DNA from: Anadara kagoshimensis
Taxonomy: Eukaryota > Mollusca > Bivalvia > Arcoida > Arcidae
Length of the DNA: 64,000 nt
Direction of reading: 5' to 3'
NCBI GenBank assembly: GCA_021292105.1
Contig: CM037861.1
Span: forward strand, 31,543,674-31,607,673
The position numbers and the translations under genes are program-made. Below are positions 52,701 to 61,194 of the stretch, in pieces (position 1 is the stretch's first letter; every line of letters begins with the position of its first letter). The notes below the pieces were generated by a model, which saw only the letters and a program-made list of their open reading frames with translations, had not been told where the DNA came from and ran no database searches.

Positions 52701-54935
52701 TGATAACCAGAGTATGACATAAGCCAGAAGAGTTGGTAATTGTGTGCAAATTTCTTAGAGTTGTTCCCCTTATGTTATTTCTTATTCGGCCTACTCTTTA
52801 CAAACTGCGATACAGAACGGGAAATATTATCATGATCATGAACTAAAGCCTTAGCTTTTGTTTCCCTTATACATGATATGTCTAAAATATTTTATTATCC
52901 CTAGCATTTCGAAGAAAGATGGGGATATTAAGTTCGAGTTTCCATCCATCAAAAATTCTTGTATGCACTAATTCTGCAAAACTATGAAGCACTTTTTCAC
53001 AAAACTTATGTCTCATTGTATGATGCCATCATTGCTTTCTTTACCAATAGTTTAATGCCAAAGATGTTAGTGGACTCATCTTGCTCTTGTTGGTTCTTGG
53101 CAATAATTAAAGCCACCAAAAATGCACTTTAACATATTGAACAAACTAATGTGTCTGACAAGTTTTTGACAGACAAAATGTTGGCTAGTTATGTATGGAA
53201 GTACAGTCAAACCTGTCTATAAAGGTAACCCAAGGTAACAAACAAAGGTGACTTTTAAAGGCATATACAGGTTTAAATAACACGAATAAAGAGCAATTGG
53301 GATAAAATTTACTAGCCTTTCAAAGCAGGTGACCCTTATATAGAGGTGACTGTATTATTGTTCTTTTATTTTAAAAACATTTATATTTTCAGAGTCCAGC
53401 AAAAATAAAATCAGAAGGAAATACCATGACAACAGCTACCACTGGTACAAAAACAAATCCACCAGTTAAAAGTCAAGCCATGGATGATGTACTGGAAATA
53501 CTCATAAGAAGTGGAGGTAAAAACCCTCTATAAATTACTTGTGCAGTAAAATAATGAACTCATTTGTAGCATGACAGAAGAGTGGAGTAATGGTGTTTTA
53601 TGCCTCAGTGAAGATTCTTTTACATACTTTGATATTGGGGTGGTTAGTTTATGTAGCGTAAAACTAGAGTACCCAGAGAAAAAAAAAAGCCACCATCCTT
53701 CAGCGAAGGAACTGACAAACCTTGCACTAGGATCTCCCAAGTAGGATTGCAATTTGAACCTAGGTAGGAATAGCCTAGGTGCCAAGATTCATTAAGTGTT
53801 TGCTGTAGACCACTAGACTTACAAAGAAGACATGTGATTGGATTTTGTTAGAGATGGGATACCACAAAAATCACCCATTGTATTATATGTAGTGTTTTAT
53901 AAAATACCATAGTGTATCATACACTATAGTCACTTTCGAGTTACTCAAAAGAATAAGTGATGATTTGCATTGGTGCCTAAACAATCTGTATAAATAAGTT
54001 GTATGATAGAGCAAAATCATTTCAACATTTGTCCTATTTTCACAAAATTTAAAAATATAGGTACTATAAAAACTGATATTCTAGGAATGATAACATAGAA
54101 TATTTTTTATTTCTTTATATTTACAGAGCTACCGCCAAGTGCTGCACAAGAGCCTCCACCAACCCCCAAGACAACAGGACAAAACACAATACCATCTGTC
54201 TCTGTGTCAAAGTCTGTGTGTTCAGTGTCACCTCTAGCAGTGACTTCTAGTTGTGTATCCACTACCTCTATGGCAACCAGTTTAATATCATCATCATGTT
54301 CATCATCCACCGATGTGGCCGCTTTACTCAACGGTCCTGTCACATTTATAACAAGCAACTGCAATGTAAAGGAGGAATGTATTACACCTCCACCCCTTAT
54401 AGTGACATCACCACAACCACCACCCTTAATGGATTCAGGGACAGACACAGATCACACAGATTTACTAGACATTAATGAAATGTTAAATCAAGATTTAAGT
54501 GCCATGGACTGGACGTCTGACCCAACGTTTACATCACTAGACTTAACCGATACAACAACCTCGATGCAAATGGACCAAGATATAAAACCGGGTTCTTCAA
54601 AAGAATTATTAAATATCCCAACCACAGAAATCACGGACACGGAGGTTCATGGGTCAGAGCCAGATCTAGCTTCTCTAGGACTCAATGACCCAGAAAATTC
54701 AAACATGCAGATGGATGTTTCTGATTGGTTGGATGTTATAATGCCGAGTACGGGACTCACGCCTTTAAGTGCAACTGCTCCAGTGTCATTTCCCTCAGAC
54801 CCAATTCTTACTCCTAAAACACAGCAAGAAGTGCTAGATCTCTTTAATTTTGAAGACCATGATTTTAACACCCCTACAGACTTACAAGTAGGCATTAATT
54901 GGGACAAATTAACTGAAACAACGAGCTCAACTTAG
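33443..54935 (+). CDS. MRTF: Myocardin-related transcription factor (MRTF/MKL family), ten traced coding exons
   Basis: Spliced gene with exons 33443-33697, 34219-34284, 35595-35650, 44256-44331, 46591-46752, 47408-47446, 48968-51390, 52171-52303, 53393-53516 and 54127-54935. All introns are GT-AG and all phases agree, except inside the giant exon. Domains in order: RPEL1, RPEL2, basic NLS plus RPEL3, B1 basic stretch, Gln-rich block, SAP domain, leucine zipper, PPxY motif, MDDVLEILIRSG box, acidic C-terminal activation region. Family knowledge: RPEL motifs bind G-actin; when actin polymerises, MRTF enters the nucleus and coactivates SRF on cytoskeletal and muscle genes. The predicted protein is about 1,380 residues, longer than the roughly 1,000 of vertebrate MRTF-A because of Thr/Gln/Pro-rich filler. 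The N-terminus upstream of 33443 is uncertain. Four frame breaks in exon 48968-51390 interrupt the reading frame as given. Confidence 0.93.
34219..34284 (+). CDS. MRTF: MRTF exon: RPEL1 motif, first half
   Basis: Acceptor TGTTGTAG ending at 34218; donor CCAC|GTAAGT at 34284/34285. It encodes SLKRKLMMRRSVTELVDQGI followed by YP. This is RPEL1 with RR in place of the canonical RP, the same substitution found in vertebrate MRTF RPEL1, followed by the xELVxQGI core. RPEL1 binds one G-actin. The exon leaves in phase 1 and joins PLKTPPAFAEQ in the next exon, matching the conserved PPLKxPxAFHEQ sequence of the family. The donor opens directly onto a (CT)n microsatellite, and the exon end is copied several times downstream (see repeat at 34336-34510). 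Confidence 0.93.
34285..34850 (+). repeat. (CT)n microsatellite cluster with copies of the upstream exon end and splice donor
   Basis: Right after the RPEL1 donor there are several CT runs separated by copies of the exon end. One copy at about 34351-34378 repeats the last roughly 22 exon bases plus GTAAGT almost exactly. A second at about 34412-34440 has a one-base loss and CATG|TAAGT. A third is shorter, at 34480-34503. More diverged remnants lie near 34724-34752 and 34823-34850. Each is followed by CT repeats, so the unit duplicated was exon end plus donor plus microsatellite. These are potential decoy 5' splice sites; use of the first would add in-frame stops from the CT/ATGAATACC spacer. 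Confidence 0.85.
35595..35650 (+). CDS. MRTF: MRTF exon: RPEL1-RPEL2 spacer
   Basis: Acceptor TTTCTTCACAG ending at 35594; donor AAAG|GTAATT at 35650/35651. It encodes PLKTPPAFAEQRKHLERAK, closely matching the conserved spacer after RPEL1 in vertebrate MRTF and myocardin (PPLKxPAAFHEQRxxLERAR). In the family this segment takes part in actin contacts of the multivalent RPEL assembly. The exon leaves in phase 0. The intron that follows is the longest among the conserved coding exons, about 8.6 kb. Confidence 0.95.
35960..36460. repeat. A-rich degenerate tandem repeat, about 80-bp units
   Basis: Units contain AGATAATAGAAAAGTAAATA, AAAAACAAAATGCAAAACAT and GACAAAxTxxGAAAxCAACA in order, about five to six times. 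On the minus strand this gives overlapping hydrophobic ORFs of Phe/Tyr/Leu in all three frames, which are low-complexity artefacts and not membrane proteins. Confidence 0.75.
37421..37660 (+). mobile_element. tRNA-derived SINE copy in an MRTF intron
   Basis: Head GGACCTTTGGTTGCTGAGTG, then CAGATCCTAGTGTGAGAAAG, GTCAGTGGTTTTCCCCGGGT, CTTCCACCATTCCAGAGGTG and tail AAGAATCTTGACTG..TAAAACACTATTACTTCACTCC. A 3'-only fragment of the same family follows at about 37815-37920. Confidence 0.8.
37938..38117. mobile_element. pogo-like MITE, family B
   Basis: CAGTCGAACCTGCCTTAAAG start, GATTTTGACTG end, interior GGGCCACCTGC, GAACCTGTATGTAAGGGCCA and CCACTTTTACTGGTTCCC. Best preserved family B copy. Confidence 0.8.
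39530..39800. repeat. Degenerate tandem repeat rich in CCATTGGTC (CCAAT-box-like) motifs
   Basis: About four units of roughly 80 bp with TTCTCTTCTTCCATTGGTC, TTTTATTATCTTATxxTCCA and TTGGTCxAAxCATCCA. Each unit carries two ATTGG (reverse CCAAT) motifs. ORFs on both strands here are shadows of the repeat. Confidence 0.7.
40035..40226 (-). mobile_element. tRNA-derived SINE copy, minus strand
   Basis: On the minus strand: GGGGGCCTTCAGTGGCTGAA head, CTAGGTTTGATTCTCACTGG (B-box), a GGCAGTTTTCTCTGGGCACT body and CTCCACCATTCC. The tail is truncated. In the 8.6-kb MRTF intron. Confidence 0.8.
40990..41165 (+). mobile_element. tRNA-derived SINE, head missing
   Basis: Begins at CATCACAGTGCTTCTCACTC, continues GATCCTAGTGTGATAAAGTT, CCTCTGGGTACTCCAGTTTC, CACCATCCCAGAATTTTGAC and ATAAAACTT. 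Confidence 0.75.
41871..42115. mobile_element. MITE, family C (GGCC..AGTTTTAC ends)
   Basis: Left end CTGGGCTGTAGTTTTACGAT and right end AAGTTTTGTGAAACTGAGGC form diverged inverted repeats; internal GATCTTCAAAACGACACCTT. Related to the clearer copy at 57.8-58.2 kb. Between 42116 and 42540 two to three degenerate copies of its right half recur (GAAACTGGGGCCAGAAxTA). Confidence 0.6.
43045..43600. repeat. Degenerate tandem repeat, about 53-69-bp units, eight copies
   Basis: AACTATTTTAGTTTATCCTA, ATTCAAGATTACTGCCTCAG and TATTTGGTATA recur eight times just upstream of the RPEL2 exon (which starts at 44256). The two copies near 43327-43460 are almost identical. The small ORF there is repeat-derived. 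Confidence 0.85.
44256..44331 (+). CDS. MRTF: MRTF exon: RPEL2 motif
   Basis: Acceptor TTTATTATAG ending at 44255; donor GAAG|GTAAAT at 44331/44332. It reads TGDLLRHKIQHRPDRQLLVQ followed by QHILE. This aligns with vertebrate RPEL2 (TEDYLKRKIRSRPERSELVRMHILE). The motif keeps the RP dipeptide and the final HIL, but the Glu of the RPxxxEL core is Leu here (RPDRQLL). The exon enters in phase 0 and leaves in phase 1. Confidence 0.94.
45191..45362. mobile_element. Decayed pogo-like MITE, family A
   Basis: AGTAAAACCTTGTTTGAATG start and GGTGATGAATCAAGGTTTAA end with interior AATTTGACAGAACAAATGA, matching the inverted family A consensus. Lies in the RPEL2-RPEL3 intron. Confidence 0.65.
46591..46752 (+). 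CDS. MRTF: MRTF exon: basic nuclear import region and RPEL3
   Basis: Acceptor GTGCCTTTCAG ending at 46590; donor CAAG|GTAGCT at 46752/46753. It encodes DTKIDPSLHERQRLLKRARL then ADDLNDKLSHRPGPLELVQG and NILKSDDKLREALQ. The LLKRARLADDLN stretch is the family's basic import signal, and LNDKLSHRPGPLELVQGNIL is a canonical RPEL3. In vertebrate MRTFs actin on the RPEL repeats masks this import signal. This is the best conserved exon in the window. It enters and leaves in phase 1. Confidence 0.97.
47408..47446 (+). CDS. MRTF: MRTF candidate microexon (39 nt, 13 codons)
   Basis: Acceptor TTTTGTTCACAG ending at 47407 and donor ATAG|GTAAAA at 47446/47447 flank 39 bases reading VTVTLSSPPAAYI in the only matching frame. 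Entry and exit are both phase 1, so including or skipping it leaves the frame intact; skipping joins LREALQ directly to DGSISFS. No family motif is present. It is therefore a candidate cassette exon supported by splice sites and phase only. Confidence 0.55.
47753..47920. mobile_element. pogo-like MITE, family B, inverted orientation
   Basis: TA-flanked CAGTCAAACTTGTCTATAAA start and GGTTGGACTG end; interior CCAAGGGAACCAATAAAAGT and AGGTTCAAATAATATGAATA. In the MRTF intron after the microexon. Confidence 0.8.
48968..51390 (+). CDS. MRTF: MRTF giant exon: B1 basic region, Gln-rich block, SAP domain, leucine zipper (four frame breaks)
   Basis: Acceptor TTTATTTACAG ending at 48967; donor CGAG|GTAAAT at 51390/51391. 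It starts DGSISFSRIEQDGQLGNIDE and runs through a Pro-rich stretch. Next come the B1 basic region needed for SRF binding (KKPKPKTQPKSKVIKFHEYK), a Gln-rich block (VLLQQQQLFLQWQLEF), a long Gln/Thr/Pro-rich linker, and the SAP domain at 50068-50175 (LEEMKVADLKAELKKRNLPV, then SGSKPQLIERLKPYSD). A Gln-rich leucine zipper lies at about 50812-50940 (KIQELQKQLEESQLRLKLQQ), followed by a Thr/Val-rich tail. The zipper mediates dimerisation. The frame is broken near 49326, 49599, 50000-50008 and 50987-51000. The exon length does not fit the flanking phases, consistent with net loss of two bases. Exon exit is phase 2. Confidence 0.92.
52171..52303 (+). CDS. MRTF: MRTF exon: PPxY-containing segment
   Basis: Acceptor TTTACTTGCAG ending at 52170; donor GCTG|GTTAGT at 52303/52304. 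After one base completing Arg, it encodes 44 codons including SNPYFIPLKEPPKYDEAV (PPKY at 52259-52270), matching the conserved (K)EPPxYE/DEA motif of MRTF-A, MRTF-B and myocardin. PPxY motifs in general can bind WW domains. Phase 2 in, phase 0 out. Reading past the donor gives a short read-through into a dispersed repeat. Confidence 0.9.
52330..53010. repeat. Dispersed repeat fragments with TCCGTCCATCCGTC motif
   Basis: Two related blocks: AGAAAGAGAGGGATATCAAA followed by GTGTCCGTCCATCCGTCTGT and CTCCAAAACTATGAAACTTG (52350-52460), and a diverged copy at about 52905-53000 (AAGAAAGATGGGGATATTAA..CTGCAAAACTATGAAGC). A related phrase (AATTCCTCCAAAACTACAGA) occurs near 62341. A dispersed-repeat origin is inferred. 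Confidence 0.6.
53204..53352. mobile_element. pogo-like MITE, family B, shortened
   Basis: TA-flanked CAGTCAAACCTGTCTATAAA start, GTGACTG end before TA; interior AGGTTTAAATAACACGAATA and AAAGCAGGTGACCCTTATAT. Only about 40 bp upstream of the acceptor of the MDDVLEILIRSG exon. Confidence 0.78.
53393..53516 (+). CDS. MRTF: MRTF exon: conserved MDDxLxILIxSGE box
   Basis: Acceptor TATATTTTCAG ending at 53392; donor GGAG|GTAAAA at 53516/53517. It encodes 41 codons plus one base and ends QAMDDVLEILIRSG, continuing with E in the next exon. Vertebrate family members carry MDDLFDILIQSGE or MDELLDVLIESGE at the same place, just before the C-terminal activation domain. The first half is Thr/Lys-rich with SPAKIKSEG. 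Phase 0 in, phase 1 out. Confidence 0.93.
53585..53820 (-). mobile_element. tRNA-derived SINE copy, minus strand
   Basis: On the minus strand: head AAGTCTAGTGGTCTACAGCA, TAGGTTCAAATTGCAATCCT (B-box area), ACTTGGGAGATCCTAGTGCA, TCTGGGTACTCTAGTTTTAC and the tail AAGAATCTTCACTGAGGC. In the last MRTF intron. Confidence 0.78.
54127..54935 (+). CDS. MRTF: MRTF last coding exon: transcription activation domain and stop
   Basis: Acceptor TATATTTACAG ending at 54126; stop TAG at 54933-54935. About 269 codons, Ser/Thr/Pro-rich at first and then acidic-hydrophobic. Motifs matching vertebrate MRTF C-termini include TDLLDINEMLNQDLSAMDW, VSDWLDVIMPSTGLTPLS and the final DFNTPTDLQVGINWDKL (compare DFLD..DLQL.WD in MRTF-A). 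These form the activation domain. The frame is open throughout and the splice phase agrees with the previous exon. Confidence 0.94.
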
Positions 54936-55993
54936 AAAAAAAGAGAATTTTTTTATTAATTAATGATTTAATATTATTATAGATATAATTATGGTGTGTT
55001 GGAATAATTGGAGCAATGTGATCAATTATGCTTTTTTTAAAGCTTTGGACCAATATTTATTGTTGTAAATGAATGAGAAAGGAAAATATTGAATTTGTAT
55101 CATGTTCTGTAAGTCACATGTCAGTCATGTGAGCAGACATGTCGGTTCAGCTATATTACAATGACTAGAGACTATTTTGTTTGATATCAAATACACTGAT
55201 GTTAATTTTTGCAGTGCTAATGTTGGTTTGTTGTTAATATAAACAATAATTCAATTATTTATGCTCTGTTTTATTCATGTTTGCTAAAATCACAGAATTG
55301 TGTAGACCAGCATTTCACACATCACCGATTTTCCTGATGGCAACTTAAGAAAACTATTAAAAAAAAAAAAATGAATACGAAAAAAAAAAATTATAAAAAA
55401 TTGTTTTTGTGATAAAAAAAATTATCTTTGTTTTATCATATAAAAAGCTTTGTGCTTCATTTTATGTAGTATAAAAACTGACTTTTAAAAGTCTGTTAAT
55501 ATTTGCTTTTTATAATTTTGATTATTGTATTTTTATGTTTTTTTCTGGCCTGATAACACTTTGCATAATACAGATGAATTAAGGAACCATGAGTAGCATG
55601 AGAAGTGGGTGTGACTTGTTGTTCAACAAATGCTGTTGATGTTATGTTTGTATGTTTTGTATCAGTGCTATTTTTCACATGATATTGTCAGATTTTCCTT
55701 GGGAATTTTTAAAAACAAAAATCATTATAATGTGTTGTCATGGAAACAGATTTTTTGTTACATGTCTTGGGTCCATTCATCACGGATTGTTTTATTTTGC
55801 ATTGATTTTTTCTTTATTGTAACAGAAAATATGTTTTCAAGCGATACATTGCCTCTTCAGCAGTTCAACACTTCATTAATTTTTTTCGCCTCCTTTTTTT
55901 TTTCTCTCATTGCCGTGTTCGAATGCATTCCATCCTTATCATTGCAGAAATTCTTCATCTTTTTCTAAACTATAATAATAAAAGGTGAATAAA
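54936..55993 (+). other. MRTF: Probable MRTF 3' UTR with candidate polyadenylation signals
   Basis: AT-rich non-coding sequence directly after the stop. AATAAA hexamers lie at 55977-55982 and 55988-55993. Further AATAAA hexamers at 56925-56930 and 57249-57254 (CTGAATAAAGTTTAAC) could mark longer 3' UTRs. No ORF of note lies on either strand. The true cleavage site cannot be told from sequence alone. Confidence 0.45.
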
Positions 55994-57798
55994 TTATTTA
56001 TTTAATATTATTTATTTATTTCTATATGTTTGCTGCCCAACAAAGTGGCCATACCAGGTATGTTTTGTGTATTGGGGACCATTTTTATTGCTGACACAAA
56101 TCAAATTATAATTAAATCTTCTGGAGATATTGACCAGATTTAATGCCAAAAAATTTCTTACTTTTAGATTTCATAAATCACAAATTAGAATTTTTTGCTT
56201 GATTTTAATTCTCTCTTTTCATAAAAAATAAATGTACCAGTCTATATTCAAATCACAATTCAAAAAACAAATCAAAAACTGGCAAATTTGGTTAAAGACA
56301 TGAACTTCTACCAGGGAAGTTTTTTTTTAAATTATATCATGTATATGTGATAGTGTTACTAGTTAAAGCTGTGTTTATATTATTTTAGATATTTGTGGCT
56401 TAGTACTCTATCTTCATTTGGAAAAACATAATACAAGATCTTTGACTTAAGAAAAAATTCATATTTGCTATTTTCCTTTCTAAATTTAAAATGTTGCACA
56501 GTCAAAAACGCAAATTAATGCATCCTGCTATTATTTATTCAAAAATAAAAGAATATATTTCTTTCTTCTTAGCAAAGTTCTGTCTTGATTCATAGAAGCA
56601 AAGAGTATGAGCTTATCAATGAAAATATCCTTGGAGCCATTTCTAAATACTTGGCAAGAGGTTTGGGGGTGGGGCGGTGTGAAATTGTTGTATAACAATA
56701 AACAAAAATGAAGAAACAACAATAAAATCATGATTTACAAGATCTAAAAGTAAGAGATTGTTTTTGGCATAGATTGGAGGGCACACACAATTTGCGACCA
56801 TTATATATTTTTTAAGATTACAAGTGACTAATGATGCATGAAGGAATGTGTAGATATAGATAGATTCTAGTTAGAACCAGGATTGTATGTAAGTGTTGTT
56901 ATACATAAACTCTGTGGCAGGCTCAATAAATACAGATAATTCACCACATTCCCCCTTCCCTGGTATATCCACTTTGAACAACTTTATAAAATGTTTCAAT
57001 CATCATGTCAAAAGTTTTTTTTTTTAGAAAATAAGGGTTAAAAATCAGGATTTCCTTCATATTTGTATTTACACACAACCTAACGTTTCCTTCCATAATG
57101 TTGAAGTTTCATTGATATGCATGGGTTTGCTAATATAGTATTATATACAAGTTTCAAAATTCATTAGAATCATAGTCTCTTGAATTCTTTGTTGTTACAG
57201 TTTATTATATCTGAAAGTCAAGCATCAATTCTACCCTGTAATATGCTGAATAAAGTTTAACAAAATTATGAAATCTTTCTTTTTGACTTTAAACATGCAT
57301 GTATCTTTTTTCAGTGTATTGAACTCAAAAGATTTTTTCTGTCACTTGACAAAATTATGAAATCTTTCTTGTTGACTTCAAACATGCATGTATCTTTTTT
57401 CAGTGTATTGAACTTGAAAGATTTTTCATGTCACTTAATTGACAAAAAAGTCCTAATATGAGTTTTTATGGCAGTACGTTATTTAATCAGTTGAGAAATG
57501 AAATGTGTTCATCTATTAACTATAAGGTAATTTCATGTTTGTGTATACATTTAACATATCCCATGGATGTCTTCAGAAATTGAACATTTAAACATTTTGT
57601 GTGTCCAAAAGTTACGTTTTCATGGAAAAAGCAGTTTGCTATACCATAGAATTTAAAAGTCCCAAAAAATGTTAATGAATATTGCTTGATACATGGGTTC
57701 ATCCCATTTGTTAAATATATGGTGCCTTTTTCTCTGGAAAAAAATACTAATGAACAGAGGTTTGCAAATTGTGGTAAAATTCTTTACAGAAATTGAAC

Positions 57799-58161
57799 TG
57801 GCCCCAGTTTTACAATCATTTCTTAACTAAGATTTTCTTTAAATGGGTCATGTTTGAAATCGGAATAATGTTGTTACTTTTTCAAGATATTTATGAAATT
57901 AAGGTGTCATTTTTTAGATCATTCTAAACTAATAGTATTTATATTTTGATTTTGTTGAAATTTTGGTATTTGTAGTACCATAAGATGATGCCATAATTTT
58001 CCAGATTTTAGATTTAAAATCTTGGTTTAAAAAATTTTGGTTTACACAATTTTGGCCCAAGTGCTACTTGAGGAACTGTATTCCAAAACGTCCGTCTAAA
58101 GTTGTAAAATTAACACTGGTAATAATATGTAATTAAGGAATGATTGTGAAACTGGAGTCCG
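57799..58161. mobile_element. MITE, family C, with 25-bp inverted repeats
   Basis: Left end GGCCCCAGTTTTACAATCAT (57800-) and right end ATGATTGTGAAACTGGAGTC (to 58161) are inverted repeats; the interior includes TTCTTAACTAAGATTTTCTT and its echo GGAATGATTG. No ORF. Fragments of the same ends occur near 12.97-13.13 and 41.9-42.1 kb. Confidence 0.75.
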
Positions 58162-58339
58162 TTACATTATGTTGATGTTTGATTTATAAGATTGGTCTTT
58201 CTTCTTTCTAGTCCTACTTAATGTTATATAACGGTGATTGTTGACAATGTTTTTTTGTTATAAATATATGTTAGTTTGTGCTCACAGTTGTTATATACAT
58301 ATACTGTTTAAGAAGAAATATTAGATGTAAGAAAGTTTC

Positions 58340-58640
58340 ACGGTTTTGACCTTCTAAGCTATTTCACGGTAAGAAATTTTCACGATTCCGAATATCGGGA
58401 AAAGTGAACCTAAGGAAATAAATTTTGCTGAGAAGATATATTCATGGTACAAGTGTCACCGTGAAAATCCTGAATATTTCTAAGCTATTTCACGGTAAGA
58501 AATTTTCACAGTTTCAACTATAGGAACAGTGAACCAAAGAAAATAAATAATTTTTGCTGAGAAGATATGTTCGTAGTACTAGTGTCATCAGTGACATTCT
58601 TGAATATTTCTTTCTCGTGAATGTTTCTTCTTATACAGTA
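58340..58640. repeat. Direct duplication of a palindromic-type repeat, about 120-bp unit
   Basis: TAAGCTATTTCACGGTAAGA followed by AATTTTCAC occurs near 58357 and 58480, each followed by GTGAACC.., AAATTTTTGCTGAGAAGATA-like sequence and GTGTCAxCGTGA. A related diverged segment lies near 46190-46400 (GTGAAAATTTCTTTCC). Confidence 0.65.
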
Positions 58641-58714
58641 TATAATATTGTATGTGCCTTAACATGTTCAGTTATACATATCTGCCATAGGGTGATGATT
58701 GGAATATTAAAATA

Positions 58715-59445
58715 GAGGCCTTGGTGCCTGAGTGATCTAAGATGTTGACTTACGGATCACGGTGGCTCTCATCACTCTCTCTAAATAGGGGCCTTGGTGG
58801 TCGAGGTCAATTATAGAATCTGCTTATGGATCAGTGGCTCTCATCACTCTCTCTAAATAGGGGCCTTGGTGGCCAAGGTAGACTATAGAATCTGCTTACA
58901 GATCAGTGGCTCTCATCACTCTCTCTAAATAGAGGCCTTGGTGGCCAAGGTAGACTATAGAATCTGCTTATGGATCAGTGGCTCTCACCACTCTCTCTAA
59001 ATAGAGGCCTTGGTGGCCAAGGTAGACTATAGAATCTGCTTACAGATCAGTGGCTCTCATCACTCTCTCTAAATAGAGGCCTTGGTGGCCAAGGTAGACT
59101 ATAGAATCTGCTTACAGATCAGTGGCTCTCATCACTCTCTCTAAATAGGGGCCTTGGTGGCCAAGGTCGACTATAGAATCTGCTTTCGGATCAATGGCTC
59201 TCATCACTCTCTCTAAATAGGGGCCTTGGCGGCCGAGGTCGACTATAGAATCTGCCTATGGATCACAGTGCCTCTCAATGTCTAGACTCAAAATCCCACT
59301 CAGGACAGTTTGTCAGTTTGTTTGTAAAAGGTCAGTCTTTTTCTGCTGACACTCTGATGTCCTCAAACAGCCAAGATCTGATTGCATCAATATAAATGAA
59401 AGAATCTTGACTAACGCCTTTATTTCACTCCACTCATATCAAAAT
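58715..59445 (+). mobile_element. tRNA-derived SINE with internal 72-bp tandem expansion
   Basis: The tRNA-like head (GGCCTTGGTGGCCAAGGT..ATCTGCTTA..GATCAGTGGCTCTCATCA plus CTCTCTCTAAATAG) repeats as a 72-bp unit starting near 58715, 58788, 58860, 58932, 59004, 59076, 59148 and 59220. The last head runs into a normal SINE body (AGACTCAAAATCCCACTCAG, TTTGTCAGTTTG, GGTCAGTC, AAGAATCTTGACT, TTTCACTCCACTC). Eight heads are therefore fused to one body. Confidence 0.9.
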
Positions 59446-59449
59446 ATCA

Positions 59450-61190
59450 AGAAACTTGTTGTAAAAAATGAACACCCAGAACAAATATCTAGGTATGAGG
59501 GAGTGTCTTGGAGGGAAACTCTAGCTGAAAAAGAAGCTAGTATTGTCTTCAGGTGCTCATGAAAATATCTTAAGCTTTCTGTCTCACTGTTTCTTCTTTG
59601 TTGACAACATTAACAGTGGTAAACTGAATATAGGAAACAAATCTATTGTACGTCGTTACACGAAAATGTATATGAGCTAATCTTGAATTTTATTATGTAA
59701 ATTTTGAACAAGAGGGAACATATTGTTGGTAAATAACCAATAACACAGGAAAATATTGATTCTGTAGAAATACCCTTAATACCTTACTGTCTGTGTCTGT
59801 GCTATGTGTATTTATTATCATTAGTTATTGTTTTAGTTATAAATAATTCATGTGTCAAGAGTGATTTTATTAAAATAATATGGTGTTCATATCATTATCA
59901 TTGTCACATTATTCATAACCCCACCCAACGAACCCGCAAACTTTGTGATTGTTAGGCCTTTATAGTTCTATAGACAAGTAAAACTATGATATGTTCTATT
60001 TGTACCCTCAACTGAAAATTAAGAAATTTTTGACTGGAACCTCAAAATGACTCAAAAAATTCATCTAGAAACATATACCGGTAGGTTAAAAATAATTTTT
60101 AAAAAATATTCAAAATCTTGCCAAATATTGATGATTGATGACAAGTGCTGGAAATTAAATGTGATTATTGTTTGACATTTTTCCTGTTAATCTTTTTGCA
60201 ATCTAAATAAGACTTTACTGAACAGTCCTATATAACAGATTTTTTAAAAAGTATATATACATATATATAGACAGCATTGGAAAGATTATTTATAAAATTA
60301 ATTTTCCAAATATGAAATTTGTTGTTATCCACACATTTTAAAATTACTGGAAAGTACCTAGAATTTTTGTATAACTGTTCTGTCATGCATAATTTACTGG
60401 GTACATGTATAAATTTAATGTGATTTCTTAACATTTTAAAGAAATTTAACCATTATTATTCGCGAATGATCTTGATCATTCTCGAATGTAGCTGTTACAT
60501 GCAGATTTCTCAACCCGAATATTCTTCCGTTACAGAAAATCAACTCTCTCTCGCATGTAGGTCGAAGTTTGAATAAAGGGAGATAATTCAAATTTCAATA
60601 ACTTTTGTATTCTATGGATTTGATGGGTAAATTGTCATGTAAATGGGGTTTATTTATTGAGTAATATTGATTTAATAAGAAATTGATACGAGATTGAAAA
60701 GAGAACGCTGCATTTTGTTGTATTTGAGGATAGAATATGTTGATGACGTCACGCGGATCCCCCCTCCCGGTCAACAGATTTTTTTCCTTGTAAATATTAT
60801 AATCTGAAATCTGATTGGTTGAGATCGTCTTCTTGGCCCAGATGTTAGCTATTTTTAGCAGTAATTAACTTTTAATGGTTTTATCATACCTGCCAACCCT
60901 CCCGATCAGGGATTGAGATTAACGGGCGCCCAGTTTTTCGCTCTGGGCGATAAATGTATCATACACTGGTCGCCCAGGGCTGCCAGGTGGCGATTAGAAG
61001 TTTCAGTTCGGTGTATTTGACATTCCGATCCGTTTACCGATTTCCTGTTTATATTTGGCGACAATAATAGTAAAATTGAAAAATGAGTATCATATAGTTA
61101 ACAAGTGTAAATGGACCGGTGTTCCGACCGGAATTCAAATACGGTGCCATTTCGTTTCCTTTTCTGAAAATTTATGTATGAAATGATACT
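59450..61190. other. No gene seen; AT-rich then a CpG-bearing patch
   Basis: 59450-60430 holds nothing recognised. 60450-60480 has a palindrome GAATGATCTTGATCATTC. 60740-60790 has TGATGACGTCACGCGGATCC (a CRE-type TGACGTCA). 60900-61190 is GC-richer (CGGGCGCCCAG, CTGGTCGCCCAGGGC) and may be the 5' part of the zinc-finger relic. Confidence 0.45.
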
Positions 61191-61194
61191 TCCG

